Assembly (NCBI RefSeq): GCF_004117875.1
Contig: NZ_RAHW01000010.1
Location: 79,248-143,247, forward strand
From: Geomonas oryzae
GTDB lineage: Bacteria; Desulfobacterota; Desulfuromonadia; Geobacterales; Geobacteraceae
Reading direction: 5' to 3'
DNA: 64,000 nucleotides
Shown here: positions 1-7,824 of the stretch, one piece after another
Numbering within the stretch: position 1 is the first letter of the stretch
Layout: the number at the start of each line of letters is the position of its first letter
Notes under the pieces: generated by a model
What the model was told of the DNA's origin: nothing
Databases searched by the model: none
Seen by the model: only the letters and a program-made list of their open reading frames with translations
Translations under genes and position numbers: made by a program

Positions 1-647
1 GGGAGGTCAACTTCGGGGAGCTTCGCGTAGACGGTGGTCTGCATGTCGATGCACGGCTCCGCCGGGTTCAGGTTCAGAATTGCCTTGGCCCGGCCGCAAC
101 CGGAGAACATCTTCACCCCCTTCTCGGTGGTCTCTATGTACTCGTCCAGATTCAGACGCGTCGCGGGTCCGGCGCTCTTGGAGGCAATGGTGGAGACAAC
201 CTCGATGTAATCCACGTTCTTCTGCGTCTGGCCGATGACCCAAGCCAGTGGAATCGAGGCCTGTCCGCCGCAGGTGATCATGTTGATGTTGACGTCGTTC
301 AGGCAGGCGTCGAGGTTGATCGCTGGTATGCAGAACGGCCCGAGTTTCGCCGGGGTGAGGTCTATGGCGATGATGCCGAGCTGGGCCAGTAGCGGCGCGT
401 GTAGGTTGTGGCTCATGGCCGAGGTGCAATCGAAGACTATATCGCAGCACTCCGGGTTCTCCCTGATGCACTCGATCCCCTTGTCTGAGACCGGGACCCC
501 GAGGCTCAGAGCACGCGACATCCCCTTTGAGGAAAGGTTGCGGCCTATAAACATAGAACACTCGAGCCACGATGAACGCAGCACCTTGTACAAGAGATCG
601 GTGCCGATGTTGCCGCTGCCGAGTATGGCGACCTTTAGCTTTTCCAT
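1..647 (-). CDS. Acylating acetaldehyde dehydrogenase (DmpF/MhpF family), 3' end off the window
   Basis: Reads from an ATG at 647 (AGAGG about 7 nt upstream) for 215 codons to the window edge without a stop. The N-terminus carries a Rossmann motif (ILGSGNIGTD), and NMITCGGQASIP matches the catalytic-cysteine segment of acylating acetaldehyde dehydrogenases. The later stretch NLNPAEPCIDMQTTVY is also typical of MhpF/DmpF. Family members turn acetaldehyde plus CoA and NAD+ into acetyl-CoA, usually in complex with a 4-hydroxy-2-oxovalerate aldolase that channels the aldehyde. Here it lies 18 nt after a ThDP enzyme in a nucleotide-sugar operon rather than in an aromatic meta-cleavage operon, so its physiological aldehyde is uncertain. 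A partner aldolase gene may lie just beyond the edge. Confidence 0.85.
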   Translation of the reverse strand, partial: MEKLKVAILGSGNIGTDLLYKVLRSSWLECSMFIGRNLSSKGMSRALSLGVPVSDKGIECIRENPECCDIVFDCTSAMSHNLHAPLLAQLGIIAIDLTPAKLGPFCIPAINLDACLNDVNINMITCGGQASIPLAWVIGQTQKNVDYIEVVSTIASKSAGPATRLNLDEYIETTEKGVKMFSGCGRAKAILNLNPAEPCIDMQTTVYAKLPEVDL

Positions 648-665
648 ATTCACCTCTATCCGTCT

Positions 666-2471
666 TCAGTTCTTCATGTTTCCCGCTATCTCCACGTCGT
701 CCAGGAAGGGGAACATGTGATGCAGCGGCATCGATTTCATGCTCCCGTCCGGCATCACCTTCGAGGAGACCGACGGGATGATCTTCTGGTCGTACTGGGC
801 CCGAATATCCACCAACACCGGCCCTTGCACGGCAAGCGCCCGGGCCAGAACCTCGTCCAGCCGGTCCCTGCCGGAGCAGTCGAGGTAGGGGAGCCCGTAG
901 GCCTGTGCCAGCTTGTCCAGGGGTGGAATGGAGACGCCGGAGTCGTCGCTCGCTCCAACAAGGTTCCCGTTGAAGAAGGAGTTCTGAGTGTTCCTGATCG
1001 AGACGTAACCGCCGTTGTTCACCACGAACAGCTTTAAGTTCAGGTTGTGGTGTCGCACCACCTGCAACTCGTGGCAGTTCAAATGCAGAGAACCGTCCCC
1101 GGTGACGCAGACAACCGTCCGCTCCGGGTCGGCGACGCTGGCACCGATACTAGCCGGAAGGGCGTACCCCATAGCGCCCAGGGCACCCGAGACGATGTAA
1201 CGCTGCCCCTTCTTGGCCTTGAAGGCCTGCCCCATCACGTAGAATGCTGAACCCGCATCGGTCACCACGGTTGCGTCTTCAGAGACGGCGTCGCTCAAGC
1301 GGTCAGCGAACTCGTAGTAGTTGATATCCCCTTCCAGGAGGTGTGGCTCCGCCGTTACGGCGTACGTCCTCTTCCATGCCACACAGCGCTCCAGCCACGC
1401 CGCCCGCGCAGTTGCCGTTTCACGGCCGCCATCCGCCAGAGCTCCGGGGAGGGAAACTCCCTTTCCCAGGAAGGTCTGCACACTGCAGTTCACCTTCAGG
1501 TCGACCCCCACGTGCTCGCGTTGCAATACGGCGCGGTCCATCTCCACCTGAATCTTATAGGCGTCAGGGGCGAAGCCGTCCGCCTCGTAGCCCGTGGTCT
1601 GCTCGTGCAGGCTCGACCCGAGCGAGAGAATCAGGTCGGCGTTTTGCACCGCGAAATTCCCCGCCCGGTCCCCTTTCACGCCGGGATGTCCGACGAAAAT
1701 CGGGGAATCGTAGGGAAGGAGATCCTTCGCCAGCTGCGTGGTGACCACAGGGACGTTCAGTGCCGAGGCGAAAGTGCGAAACTGCTCCGCGCGACCCGCG
1801 CAGTTGATGCCGTGTCCGGCGAGGATCAACGGACGTTTCGCCTCCTTGAGTTTCACGAGAATCCGTTCCAGCAAGGCCCCTTCCAGCTCCTCCGTATCGG
1901 CAGGCTCCGGGGTGAAGCCGACCAGTTCGTCCACCTTCACCCTCGCCCCCTGGATGTCCAGCGGCACGTCGAGAAGCACGGGCCCAGGACGACCGCCGGT
2001 GGCGAGGTGGATCGCCTTTTCCAGGTGGTACCGGACCAGCTTCGGGTCGTCCAGCAGCACCGAGTACTTGGTGATCGAACTGACGATGGGGACGATGTTG
2101 ACCTCGAAGGTGCCATACTGGCGCAGCCCCGAGATGCCGGAGCCGTGGATGGTGCAAGGGAGCTTGCTCTGCCCCGTCAGGAATAGGATCGGTGAGGAGT
2201 CGAGCCAGGCGCCGGCAATCCCCGTCACGAGATTGGTCCCTCCCGGGCCGCTGGTACCGTAGCAGACGGCCAGTTTCCCGGTCTGACGGGCGTACCCCTC
2301 TGCGGCCATGGCGGAAGCCTGCTCGTGGTGGTTGCAGTAGTAACGGATCCTTTCTTCGCGCCCAACCGCGTCGATCAAGTGCATCATTCCACCACCCGAA
2401 AGCATGAAAGCGGTCCGGGCGCCGTAATCGGCCAGATGCTTGGCTATGTAATCAGAGACTCGCATTTCCAT
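666..2471 (-). CDS. Thiamine-diphosphate enzyme of the acetolactate synthase type (YerE-like candidate)
   Basis: A 601-residue three-domain ThDP enzyme. The catalytic glutamate is E50 in NHHEQASAMAAEGYAR. The ThDP/Mg motif begins GDGS at 458 and closes with VNNGGY. The middle region resembles the nucleotide-binding domain of acetohydroxyacid synthases. The C-terminal PDGSMKSMPLHHMFPFLD resembles ThDP proteins found in polysaccharide clusters. ATG at 2471 is preceded by TAGGAG at 11 nt; an ATG six bases further in is an alternative. Ordinary branched-chain amino acid synthesis is unlikely because no ilvN, ilvC or leu gene is adjacent and the gene sits behind rfbF-G-H. In Yersinia O:VI the related YerE decarboxylates pyruvate and adds the two-carbon unit to C-4 of CDP-3,6-dideoxy-4-keto-glucose. 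The same role here is an inference. Confidence 0.8.
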   Translation of the reverse strand: MEMRVSDYIAKHLADYGARTAFMLSGGGMMHLIDAVGREERIRYYCNHHEQASAMAAEGYARQTGKLAVCYGTSGPGGTNLVTGIAGAWLDSSPILFLTGQSKLPCTIHGSGISGLRQYGTFEVNIVPIVSSITKYSVLLDDPKLVRYHLEKAIHLATGGRPGPVLLDVPLDIQGARVKVDELVGFTPEPADTEELEGALLERILVKLKEAKRPLILAGHGINCAGRAEQFRTFASALNVPVVTTQLAKDLLPYDSPIFVGHPGVKGDRAGNFAVQNADLILSLGSSLHEQTTGYEADGFAPDAYKIQVEMDRAVLQREHVGVDLKVNCSVQTFLGKGVSLPGALADGGRETATARAAWLERCVAWKRTYAVTAEPHLLEGDINYYEFADRLSDAVSEDATVVTDAGSAFYVMGQAFKAKKGQRYIVSGALGAMGYALPASIGASVADPERTVVCVTGDGSLHLNCHELQVVRHHNLNLKLFVVNNGGYVSIRNTQNSFFNGNLVGASDDSGVSIPPLDKLAQAYGLPYLDCSGRDRLDEVLARALAVQGPVLVDIRAQYDQKIIPSVSSKVMPDGSMKSMPLHHMFPFLDDVEIAGNMKN

Positions 2472-2515
2472 TGGTGAAAACTCTCCTAAAGGTAGGCGTC
2501 ACAGAAGTACGAACA

Positions 2516-3295
2516 TTAATTCTGCCCCGTGATCCTCGCCAACGATTCCACCACGTCACTGGCAGCGCGGTGAATGAAGTAACTGTCGACCGAATAGACC
2601 AGGAAGTTCGCGCCAAGCGAAAGGGCCGCACCGATCTCCGCCTCGGAACGGACCATCATGCCCGCAGCCTTCCCCGCAGCGCGGCATTTCTTCACGGCCG
2701 TTTCCAGAAAAGAGGTGACCCTGGGATGCTGCGTATCACCCTGGCACCCCATCGCCACCGACAAGTCGTAGACGCCGATGTACACCATGTCCAGATCTTC
2801 TATCTCCAGTATGGCGTCGATCGAGTCGCAGGCAGACTGGTTCTCGACGATGATCGATTTGAACGAGAAGCCATTGTTCAACTTCCCTGCCTGGTTGGTC
2901 GCAGCGCCGGCGTAGCCTGCGGCGCGGGTGAACGGGTTGTAGCCCCGGATGCCTTCGGGGGCGTACTTCATGCAGCGAAGCGCCTCCCGTACCGAGGCCG
3001 CGTCCTGCACCTGGGGAACGATCAAGCCATGGATCCCAAGGTCCATCACCGACTGGATCGTGAACTGGCTTGGCCCCGGCACACGGACCAGCGGCGAGCA
3101 CCCCGCCCCCTCGCAGGCACGCACGCAGGCGTCGAGTTCCTTCAGTCCGAAAGGACCGTGCTCCATGTCGAGGATCAGGAAATCGAGCCCGGCGCGTCCG
3201 AAAATCTCGGACAGGGTCTGGGACGGCAGTATGGACCACATCCCGAGAACGGGCTTCCCCTCGGCCAGCTTTTTCTTCAGTGGATTTTGATGCAT
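2516..3295 (-). CDS. HpcH/HpaI-family class II aldolase
   Basis: A 259-residue TIM-barrel aldolase of the HpaI/GarL type. The family motifs are in order: LDMEHGPFG (general-base histidine region), the phosphate/carboxylate-binding VRVPG, the metal-ligand glutamate in VENQSA, and IGVYDLSVAMG with the metal-ligand aspartate. Enzymes of this family reversibly add pyruvate or a related enolate to an aldehyde. The usual IET context of the glutamate is VEN here. The gene lies 44 nt upstream of the ThDP gene and 52 nt downstream of rfbH, so it is part of the dideoxysugar operon. It may supply or cleave a 2-oxo acid used in building a sugar branch. The actual substrate cannot be read from sequence. 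Confidence 0.8.
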   Translation of the reverse strand: MHQNPLKKKLAEGKPVLGMWSILPSQTLSEIFGRAGLDFLILDMEHGPFGLKELDACVRACEGAGCSPLVRVPGPSQFTIQSVMDLGIHGLIVPQVQDAASVREALRCMKYAPEGIRGYNPFTRAAGYAGAATNQAGKLNNGFSFKSIIVENQSACDSIDAILEIEDLDMVYIGVYDLSVAMGCQGDTQHPRVTSFLETAVKKCRAAGKAAGMMVRSEAEIGAALSLGANFLVYSVDSYFIHRAASDVVESLARITGQN

Positions 3296-3347
3296 AGCGT
3301 CACCTTGTTCTGCGGGATACCCCCCATAGGGGCATCCGCCCAGGAGC

Positions 3348-4694
3348 CTAGCGGCAGGCGCCTTTGATGGTATCGACCATGAAGGAGAGCATCTCTTCAG
3401 TCATGCCGGGGTAGACCCCGACCCAGAAGGTATCGTTCATGATCCGGTCCGTGGTTGCCAGGTCGCCGACCACCCGGTAGCCGGTGCCGGTCTTTCTCAT
3501 CTCGTCGAAGCAGGGGTGCTTGATCAGGTTGCCGGCAAAGAGCATGCGGGTCTGGATGCCATTGTTCTCCAACCGGTCCACGATCTTGCCGCGTCCAAGG
3601 CCCGTCCCCTGGCGCACGGTAAGGAGAAAGCCGAACCAGGAGGGGTCCGAGTGTTCGGTCGGCTCCGGCAAGATCAGGCGATCCGCGACCTCCTCCAGAC
3701 CATCGCGTAGCGTCCGCCAGTTATTCTTCCGTGCATCGATGAAATCCGGAAGTTTCTCCAACTGCGCGCAGCCGATGGCCGCCTGCATTTCGGTGACCTT
3801 GAGGTTGTAGCCGAAGTGCGAGTAGACGTACTTGTGGTCGTAACCGTAGGGAAGTTCGCCGAACTGCTGGCCGAAGCGGTTGCTGCAGGTGTTGTCCTTG
3901 CCGGAGGGGCACCAGCAGTCGCGCCCCCAGTCACGGAAGGACTCCACAAGGCGCTTTAGCACGGTGTCGTCGGTGTAGACAGCCCCCCCCTCCCCCATTG
4001 TCATGTGGTGTGGCGGATAAAAGCTGGAGGTACCGATGTCGCCTATGGTACCGGTGTAGCGCCATTCGCCCTGATGGAGATACCTGGAGCCGAGGGCATC
4101 GCAGTTGTCCTCGATGAGCCAGAGATTGTTGCGGTCGCAAAACTCTTTCACGGCCGCGAGGTCGAAGGGATTGCCCAGCGTGTGCGCCACCATTACTGCC
4201 CTTGTCTTGTCAGAGAGGGCGTTTTCCAGCTGTGAGCAGTCGATGTTGTAGGTAGGGAAGGAGACGTCGACGAACACCGGCACCGCCCCGAACTGGATGA
4301 TCGGCGCGATGGTGGTCGGGAACCCGGCGGCCACCGTGATGACCTCGTCCCCCTTTTTGATCCGTTTTTCGCCGAGCTTTGGGGAGGTGAGCGCCATGAA
4401 GGCGAGGAGGTTCGCCGAGGACCCCGAATTGGTGAGGGAGCAGTGCTGCACCCCGATGAACCGGGCGAATTCGGACTCGAAACGATCCGCGTAGCGCCCA
4501 GTGGTGAGCCAAAAGTCGAGCGACGAGTCGATGAGAGAGGCGATCTCCCTGCCGTCGAAGACCCTGCCGGCGTAAGAGATGCGGTCCCCAGGGGAAAAAA
4601 CCCGATCCTTCTTGTGCTTGAATTCGTAATACCTTACGGCGGCGTCTATGGCTTGCTGTCGTAAAAGCTTCTCCTGTCCGTCGCTATCTACCAA
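3348..4694 (-). CDS. rfbH: CDP-4-keto-6-deoxy-D-glucose 3-dehydrase (RfbH/DdhC/E1)
   Basis: A PMP- and [2Fe-2S]-dependent dehydrase that removes the C-3 hydroxyl of CDP-4-keto-6-deoxyglucose. The aminotransferase-fold lysine is replaced by histidine (H229 in SFYPPHHMTMGEGG), the hallmark of this enzyme against true DegT aminotransferases. Cluster cysteines are C198 (EDNCDALG) and C260, C262 and C270 in CWCPSGKDNTC. The frame is open 66 codons further upstream, but the best start is TTG at 4694, after GGAAGGAG at 7 nt. This gives 448 residues, close to the family size. The 139 nt before it (4695-4833), between the SDR gene stop and this start, hold no recognisable gene. The enzyme normally needs a ferredoxin-type reductase (E3/DdhD), which is not present in the window. 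Confidence 0.93.
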   Translation of the reverse strand: MVDSDGQEKLLRQQAIDAAVRYYEFKHKKDRVFSPGDRISYAGRVFDGREIASLIDSSLDFWLTTGRYADRFESEFARFIGVQHCSLTNSGSSANLLAFMALTSPKLGEKRIKKGDEVITVAAGFPTTIAPIIQFGAVPVFVDVSFPTYNIDCSQLENALSDKTRAVMVAHTLGNPFDLAAVKEFCDRNNLWLIEDNCDALGSRYLHQGEWRYTGTIGDIGTSSFYPPHHMTMGEGGAVYTDDTVLKRLVESFRDWGRDCWCPSGKDNTCSNRFGQQFGELPYGYDHKYVYSHFGYNLKVTEMQAAIGCAQLEKLPDFIDARKNNWRTLRDGLEEVADRLILPEPTEHSDPSWFGFLLTVRQGTGLGRGKIVDRLENNGIQTRMLFAGNLIKHPCFDEMRKTGTGYRVVGDLATTDRIMNDTFWVGVYPGMTEEMLSFMVDTIKGACR

Positions 4695-4833
4695 ATGACC
4701 GCTCCTTCCTCTGATCGTAGTAATCGCCGCGTCCCTGGCGCAGGAATGTCCTATATGCCACGATGCCGGCATATCTGGCAAGATATTCCAAAGATCACGC
4801 CGGGGTTCCTGGAAAACCGGTGCATCCTTGCCG

Positions 4834-5793
4834 CTAGCTCGCGCCCCGTGTCCCCGACAGTATCGCCTCGGTCTCCCGCAGTATGCAATCAAGCGAGGTG
4901 AACCGAGGTCGGTAGCCGAATGCCGCCGCTCTGCGGTTTTCTGAGAAATAGTTGCTCTTGACGCCGGTGGCTGTCACTGCGGCATGCTGTTCCGCGACGC
5001 GGTAGGCAAGCGCCCCGGATGCGGTGAACGCCGCGATGATCTCGAATTTCCCTACCGGCCCCGCGCTGTAAACGTCTAAGACGTCGTTGATGCGCTTCTG
5101 CCGCATCAGGCAGCGTACCAGCTCCGTTAAGTCTTCCGGGTGGACGAAATCCCGAACCAGGTCGTGTGCGCCTGTGACGAACTCCCGGCCGTGCTTGATG
5201 CAGCTGACCAACTCGCTCAGAAGGAATTTCTCATCCAGGTCTATGAACCGACTGAAGTAGCCGAAGACCCGTAAGTCGACGATGTTGAGTTCCTTCCGGG
5301 CACGGTGTTTCGCTTCGGAGCAGAGTTTCGCGACGCCGTAGTACTCTGTGGGCTGCAGAGCATTGGCGTTGAACCGCGCCTCGCTACTTTCAGTTGGTGG
5401 TTTGGAGAAGTCGGTCCCGTAGGCGGCCCCACTGCTGAGGCTCACGAAGAGAGTTTCCGGCTCCCTTTCCAGGTAGCGCAGGACCAAGTCGTCGAACCTT
5501 TCGGTGATATCGAAGACGGCGTACGGTTCTTGGACAAGTTTGCCGGGGCTGCCGATCCCGACGCAGTTTATCACGGTGTCATAGCGGTGGATCGGGAACT
5601 CATCGAATGGGAGCACACGGACCTGCTGCGTCGCTCCGATTGAGACAAGGAAGCTACGCAGCCGCTGGGCGTTGCGGGCAAACAGGTAAAGCTCCGCATC
5701 CTGTGCCAGGCAGAACTGGTGAATGAGCCCCTTAGCAATGTGGCTCGTGGCGCCAAGAATGGCGATCCGCTTGGTCGAGGGGAAGGGCGTCAC
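4834..5793 (-). CDS. Extended SDR sugar-nucleotide reductase/epimerase (YerF/RfbJ-like candidate)
   Basis: A 319-residue NAD(P)-dependent short-chain dehydrogenase. It has an N-terminal Rossmann motif GATSHIAKG, a serine-rich active-site strand (FVSLSSGAAYG) and the catalytic YYGVAK. Its start overlaps the rfbG stop by 4 nt (ATGA), so the two are translationally coupled. Following rfbF-rfbG and preceding rfbH, it probably acts on a CDP-4-keto-sugar. It could be a C-4 reductase like abequose/paratose synthase, or the YerF-type reductase that acts on the two-carbon branch after the ThDP enzyme. Sequence does not separate these. Local base composition looks lower in GC than the core genes to the right. 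Confidence 0.8.
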   Translation of the reverse strand: MTPFPSTKRIAILGATSHIAKGLIHQFCLAQDAELYLFARNAQRLRSFLVSIGATQQVRVLPFDEFPIHRYDTVINCVGIGSPGKLVQEPYAVFDITERFDDLVLRYLEREPETLFVSLSSGAAYGTDFSKPPTESSEARFNANALQPTEYYGVAKLCSEAKHRARKELNIVDLRVFGYFSRFIDLDEKFLLSELVSCIKHGREFVTGAHDLVRDFVHPEDLTELVRCLMRQKRINDVLDVYSAGPVGKFEIIAAFTASGALAYRVAEQHAAVTATGVKSNYFSENRRAAAFGYRPRFTSLDCILRETEAILSGTRGAS

Positions 5794-6899
5794 TGCCGGC
5801 TCTCGCTATCCGCAGCGGTGTAAGCTGAGATCTGCTCAAGGCAGATCTCGCGCAGATCGTCCCCCCTCTGGTAGGCGAGGGTCCAGTCGACGATCTTGTC
5901 CAGCGTCGTCTCCAGGCTCCATCTGGGCCTCCAGCCGAGCTTCGCCTTGGCCTTGGAACAGTCCAGCTTCAGGTAGTGCGCCTCGTGCGGGTGCTCGCCC
6001 TGGTCCACCACGTAATGAGCATCACCCTGCCAGCGGCTGCACATCCTCTGCACAATCCATTCGACCTCGCGGGCGTCGTCGTCTCCAGGACCGAAGTTCC
6101 AGGCGCCGACGAATCGCGGCCCATCCTGGTACAGCCTCTGGGCAAGGGCAAGGTAGCCGGACAGCGGCTCCAGCACATGCTGCCAGGGGCGTATGGCGTG
6201 CGGGTTCCTGATCCGCACCGGCTGGTTCTTCAGGAGTGCGGCGACGCAGTCGGGGATGAGACGGTCCGCCGCCCAGTCGCCGCCGCCGATGACGTTTCCT
6301 GCACGGGCCGAGGCCAGCGCCACTCCGTGGTCTGCATAACGGGCCTCATTGAAGTAGGAGTTGCGGTAAGCGGCGGTAACCAGCTCCGAACACCCCTTGC
6401 TGCTGGAGTAGGGGTCGTACCCGCCCATCGGCTCGTTCTCGCGGTACCCCCAGGGCCACTCCCGGTTCTCGTAGCACTTGTCGGTGGTGACATTCAGCAC
6501 CGCCTTGACGCCCTGGCTCTTTCTCACCGCTTCCAAGATGTGGACCGTTCCCATCACGTTGGTCGAATAGGTGTCGACCGGGTTCAGGTACGACTCACGC
6601 ACCAGTGGCTGCGCCGCCATATGGATCACTATTTCTGGGGCCGCTGCCTTCACGGCGGCCGAAAGCGCCGCCTGGTCGCGCACGTCGCCGGTCACCGAAT
6701 GCACCAGCCCCGCCACGCCGGCCAAGTCGAAGAGACTCGGATTAGTCGGGGGGGATAGTGCGTACCCCGTCACCTGTGCACCGAGCATGTGCAGCCAAAG
6801 CGAAAGCCAGCTTCCCTTGAAGCCGGTGTGGCCGGTGACCAGAATTCGCCTGCCCCGGAAGAATTCCGGATCGAAATGGTGCTGCTTTTTGTGGCTCAT
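5790..6899 (-). CDS. rfbG: CDP-glucose 4,6-dehydratase
   Basis: A 369-residue extended SDR. It shows the NAD-binding TGHTGFKGSWLSLW block, which is characteristic of CDP-glucose 4,6-dehydratases, and the YSSSKG catalytic tyrosine/lysine pair. It converts CDP-glucose to CDP-4-keto-6-deoxyglucose, the second step toward 3,6-dideoxyhexoses, in the cytoplasm. It lies 43 nt after rfbF and overlaps the next gene by 4 nt. Length and motifs match the family, with no sign of damage. Confidence 0.94.
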   Translation of the reverse strand: MSHKKQHHFDPEFFRGRRILVTGHTGFKGSWLSLWLHMLGAQVTGYALSPPTNPSLFDLAGVAGLVHSVTGDVRDQAALSAAVKAAAPEIVIHMAAQPLVRESYLNPVDTYSTNVMGTVHILEAVRKSQGVKAVLNVTTDKCYENREWPWGYRENEPMGGYDPYSSSKGCSELVTAAYRNSYFNEARYADHGVALASARAGNVIGGGDWAADRLIPDCVAALLKNQPVRIRNPHAIRPWQHVLEPLSGYLALAQRLYQDGPRFVGAWNFGPGDDDAREVEWIVQRMCSRWQGDAHYVVDQGEHPHEAHYLKLDCSKAKAKLGWRPRWSLETTLDKIVDWTLAYQRGDDLREICLEQISAYTAADSESRQ

Positions 6900-6942
6900 C
6901 GAGATTGTTCCTTCTGCCCCCTCCCATCTGCGGGAGGAGTTA

Positions 6943-7716
6943 TCACCATTGTTTCCACGGGGCCTGTCCCGACTTCCAGAGATCTTCCAAGTAGTTCTTG
7001 TCGCGCAAAGTGTCCATGGGCTGCCAGAAGCCGTCGTGTTTGAAGGCTACCAACTGGTCGCTTTTCGCCAGCGACTCCATAGGCCCTTTTTCCAGAATGG
7101 TAGAGTCCCCTTCGATCAGGTCGAGCACCGCGGGCTCCATGACGAAGAACCCGGCGTTGATCCAGGACCCATCCCCCTTTGGCTTTTCCTGAAAACCTCG
7201 AACCTGGTTATCGCCGGTGAGATCCAGGGCGCCGAAGCGCCCGGATGGCTGCGTCGAGGTCACCGTCGCCAGCTTGCCGTGCTTTCGGTGATATTCCAGG
7301 AGCTTGTCGATGGGGACGTCGGAGACGCCGTCGCCGTAGGTCAGCATGAAGGTCTCGCCGTCGAGATAGTCGCGTACCCTCTTCACGCGGCCGCCGGTCA
7401 TGGTCTCCAGCCCGGTGTTGACCAAGGTCACCGACCATGGTTCGGCGGAATGATTATGGACTACACGCTCGTTGGAGTTCCTGAAGTCGAAGGTGACGTC
7501 GGACTCGTGCAGGAAGTAATGCGCGAAGTACTCCTTGATGCAGTACCCCTTGTAGCCAAGGCAGACCACGAAGTCGTTGAAACCGTAGTTGGAGTACATC
7601 TTCATGATGTGCCAGAGGATGGGACGTTCGCCGATCTCGATCATCGGCTTCGGTTTTAGGTGGGACTCCTCGCTGATTCTGGTGCCGAAACCGCCGGCCA
7701 GTATCACTACCTTCAT
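6943..7716 (-). CDS. rfbF: Glucose-1-phosphate cytidylyltransferase
   Basis: A 257-residue sugar nucleotidyltransferase. The signature LAGGFGTRISEES lies at the N-terminus, followed by KPKPMIEIG and LTYGDGVSDV (metal-binding aspartate). These residues are typical of CTP-using RfbF rather than dTTP-using RmlA. It makes CDP-glucose from glucose-1-phosphate and CTP and so opens the CDP-dideoxysugar pathway. The start is an ATG at 7716. It is separated from the upstream UDP-glucuronate epimerase gene by 108 nt (7717-7824), in which no promoter or gene is convincing, so it may be read through from the epimerase gene. Confidence 0.95.
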   Translation of the reverse strand: MKVVILAGGFGTRISEESHLKPKPMIEIGERPILWHIMKMYSNYGFNDFVVCLGYKGYCIKEYFAHYFLHESDVTFDFRNSNERVVHNHSAEPWSVTLVNTGLETMTGGRVKRVRDYLDGETFMLTYGDGVSDVPIDKLLEYHRKHGKLATVTSTQPSGRFGALDLTGDNQVRGFQEKPKGDGSWINAGFFVMEPAVLDLIEGDSTILEKGPMESLAKSDQLVAFKHDGFWQPMDTLRDKNYLEDLWKSGQAPWKQW

Positions 7717-7824
7717 GCGCTCTCCTGAGATGTTCGTTATTGCATGACAAATCGCCGCCGGTGCGACCGTGGCGCCGGAGCCCCCCTCGGCAGGCAGCGG
7801 GAACTCCGGGACACCCGGCCGGGG

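Noticed and set aside
666..2471. Housekeeping acetolactate synthase (ilvB)
   Set aside because: No small subunit or ilv/leu neighbours, and it sits in a dideoxysugar operon with a C-terminus like polysaccharide-cluster ThDP enzymes.
3348..4694. DegT-type PLP aminotransferase
   Set aside because: The PLP lysine is replaced by His and Fe-S cysteines are present, so it is the 3-dehydrase and not an aminotransferase.
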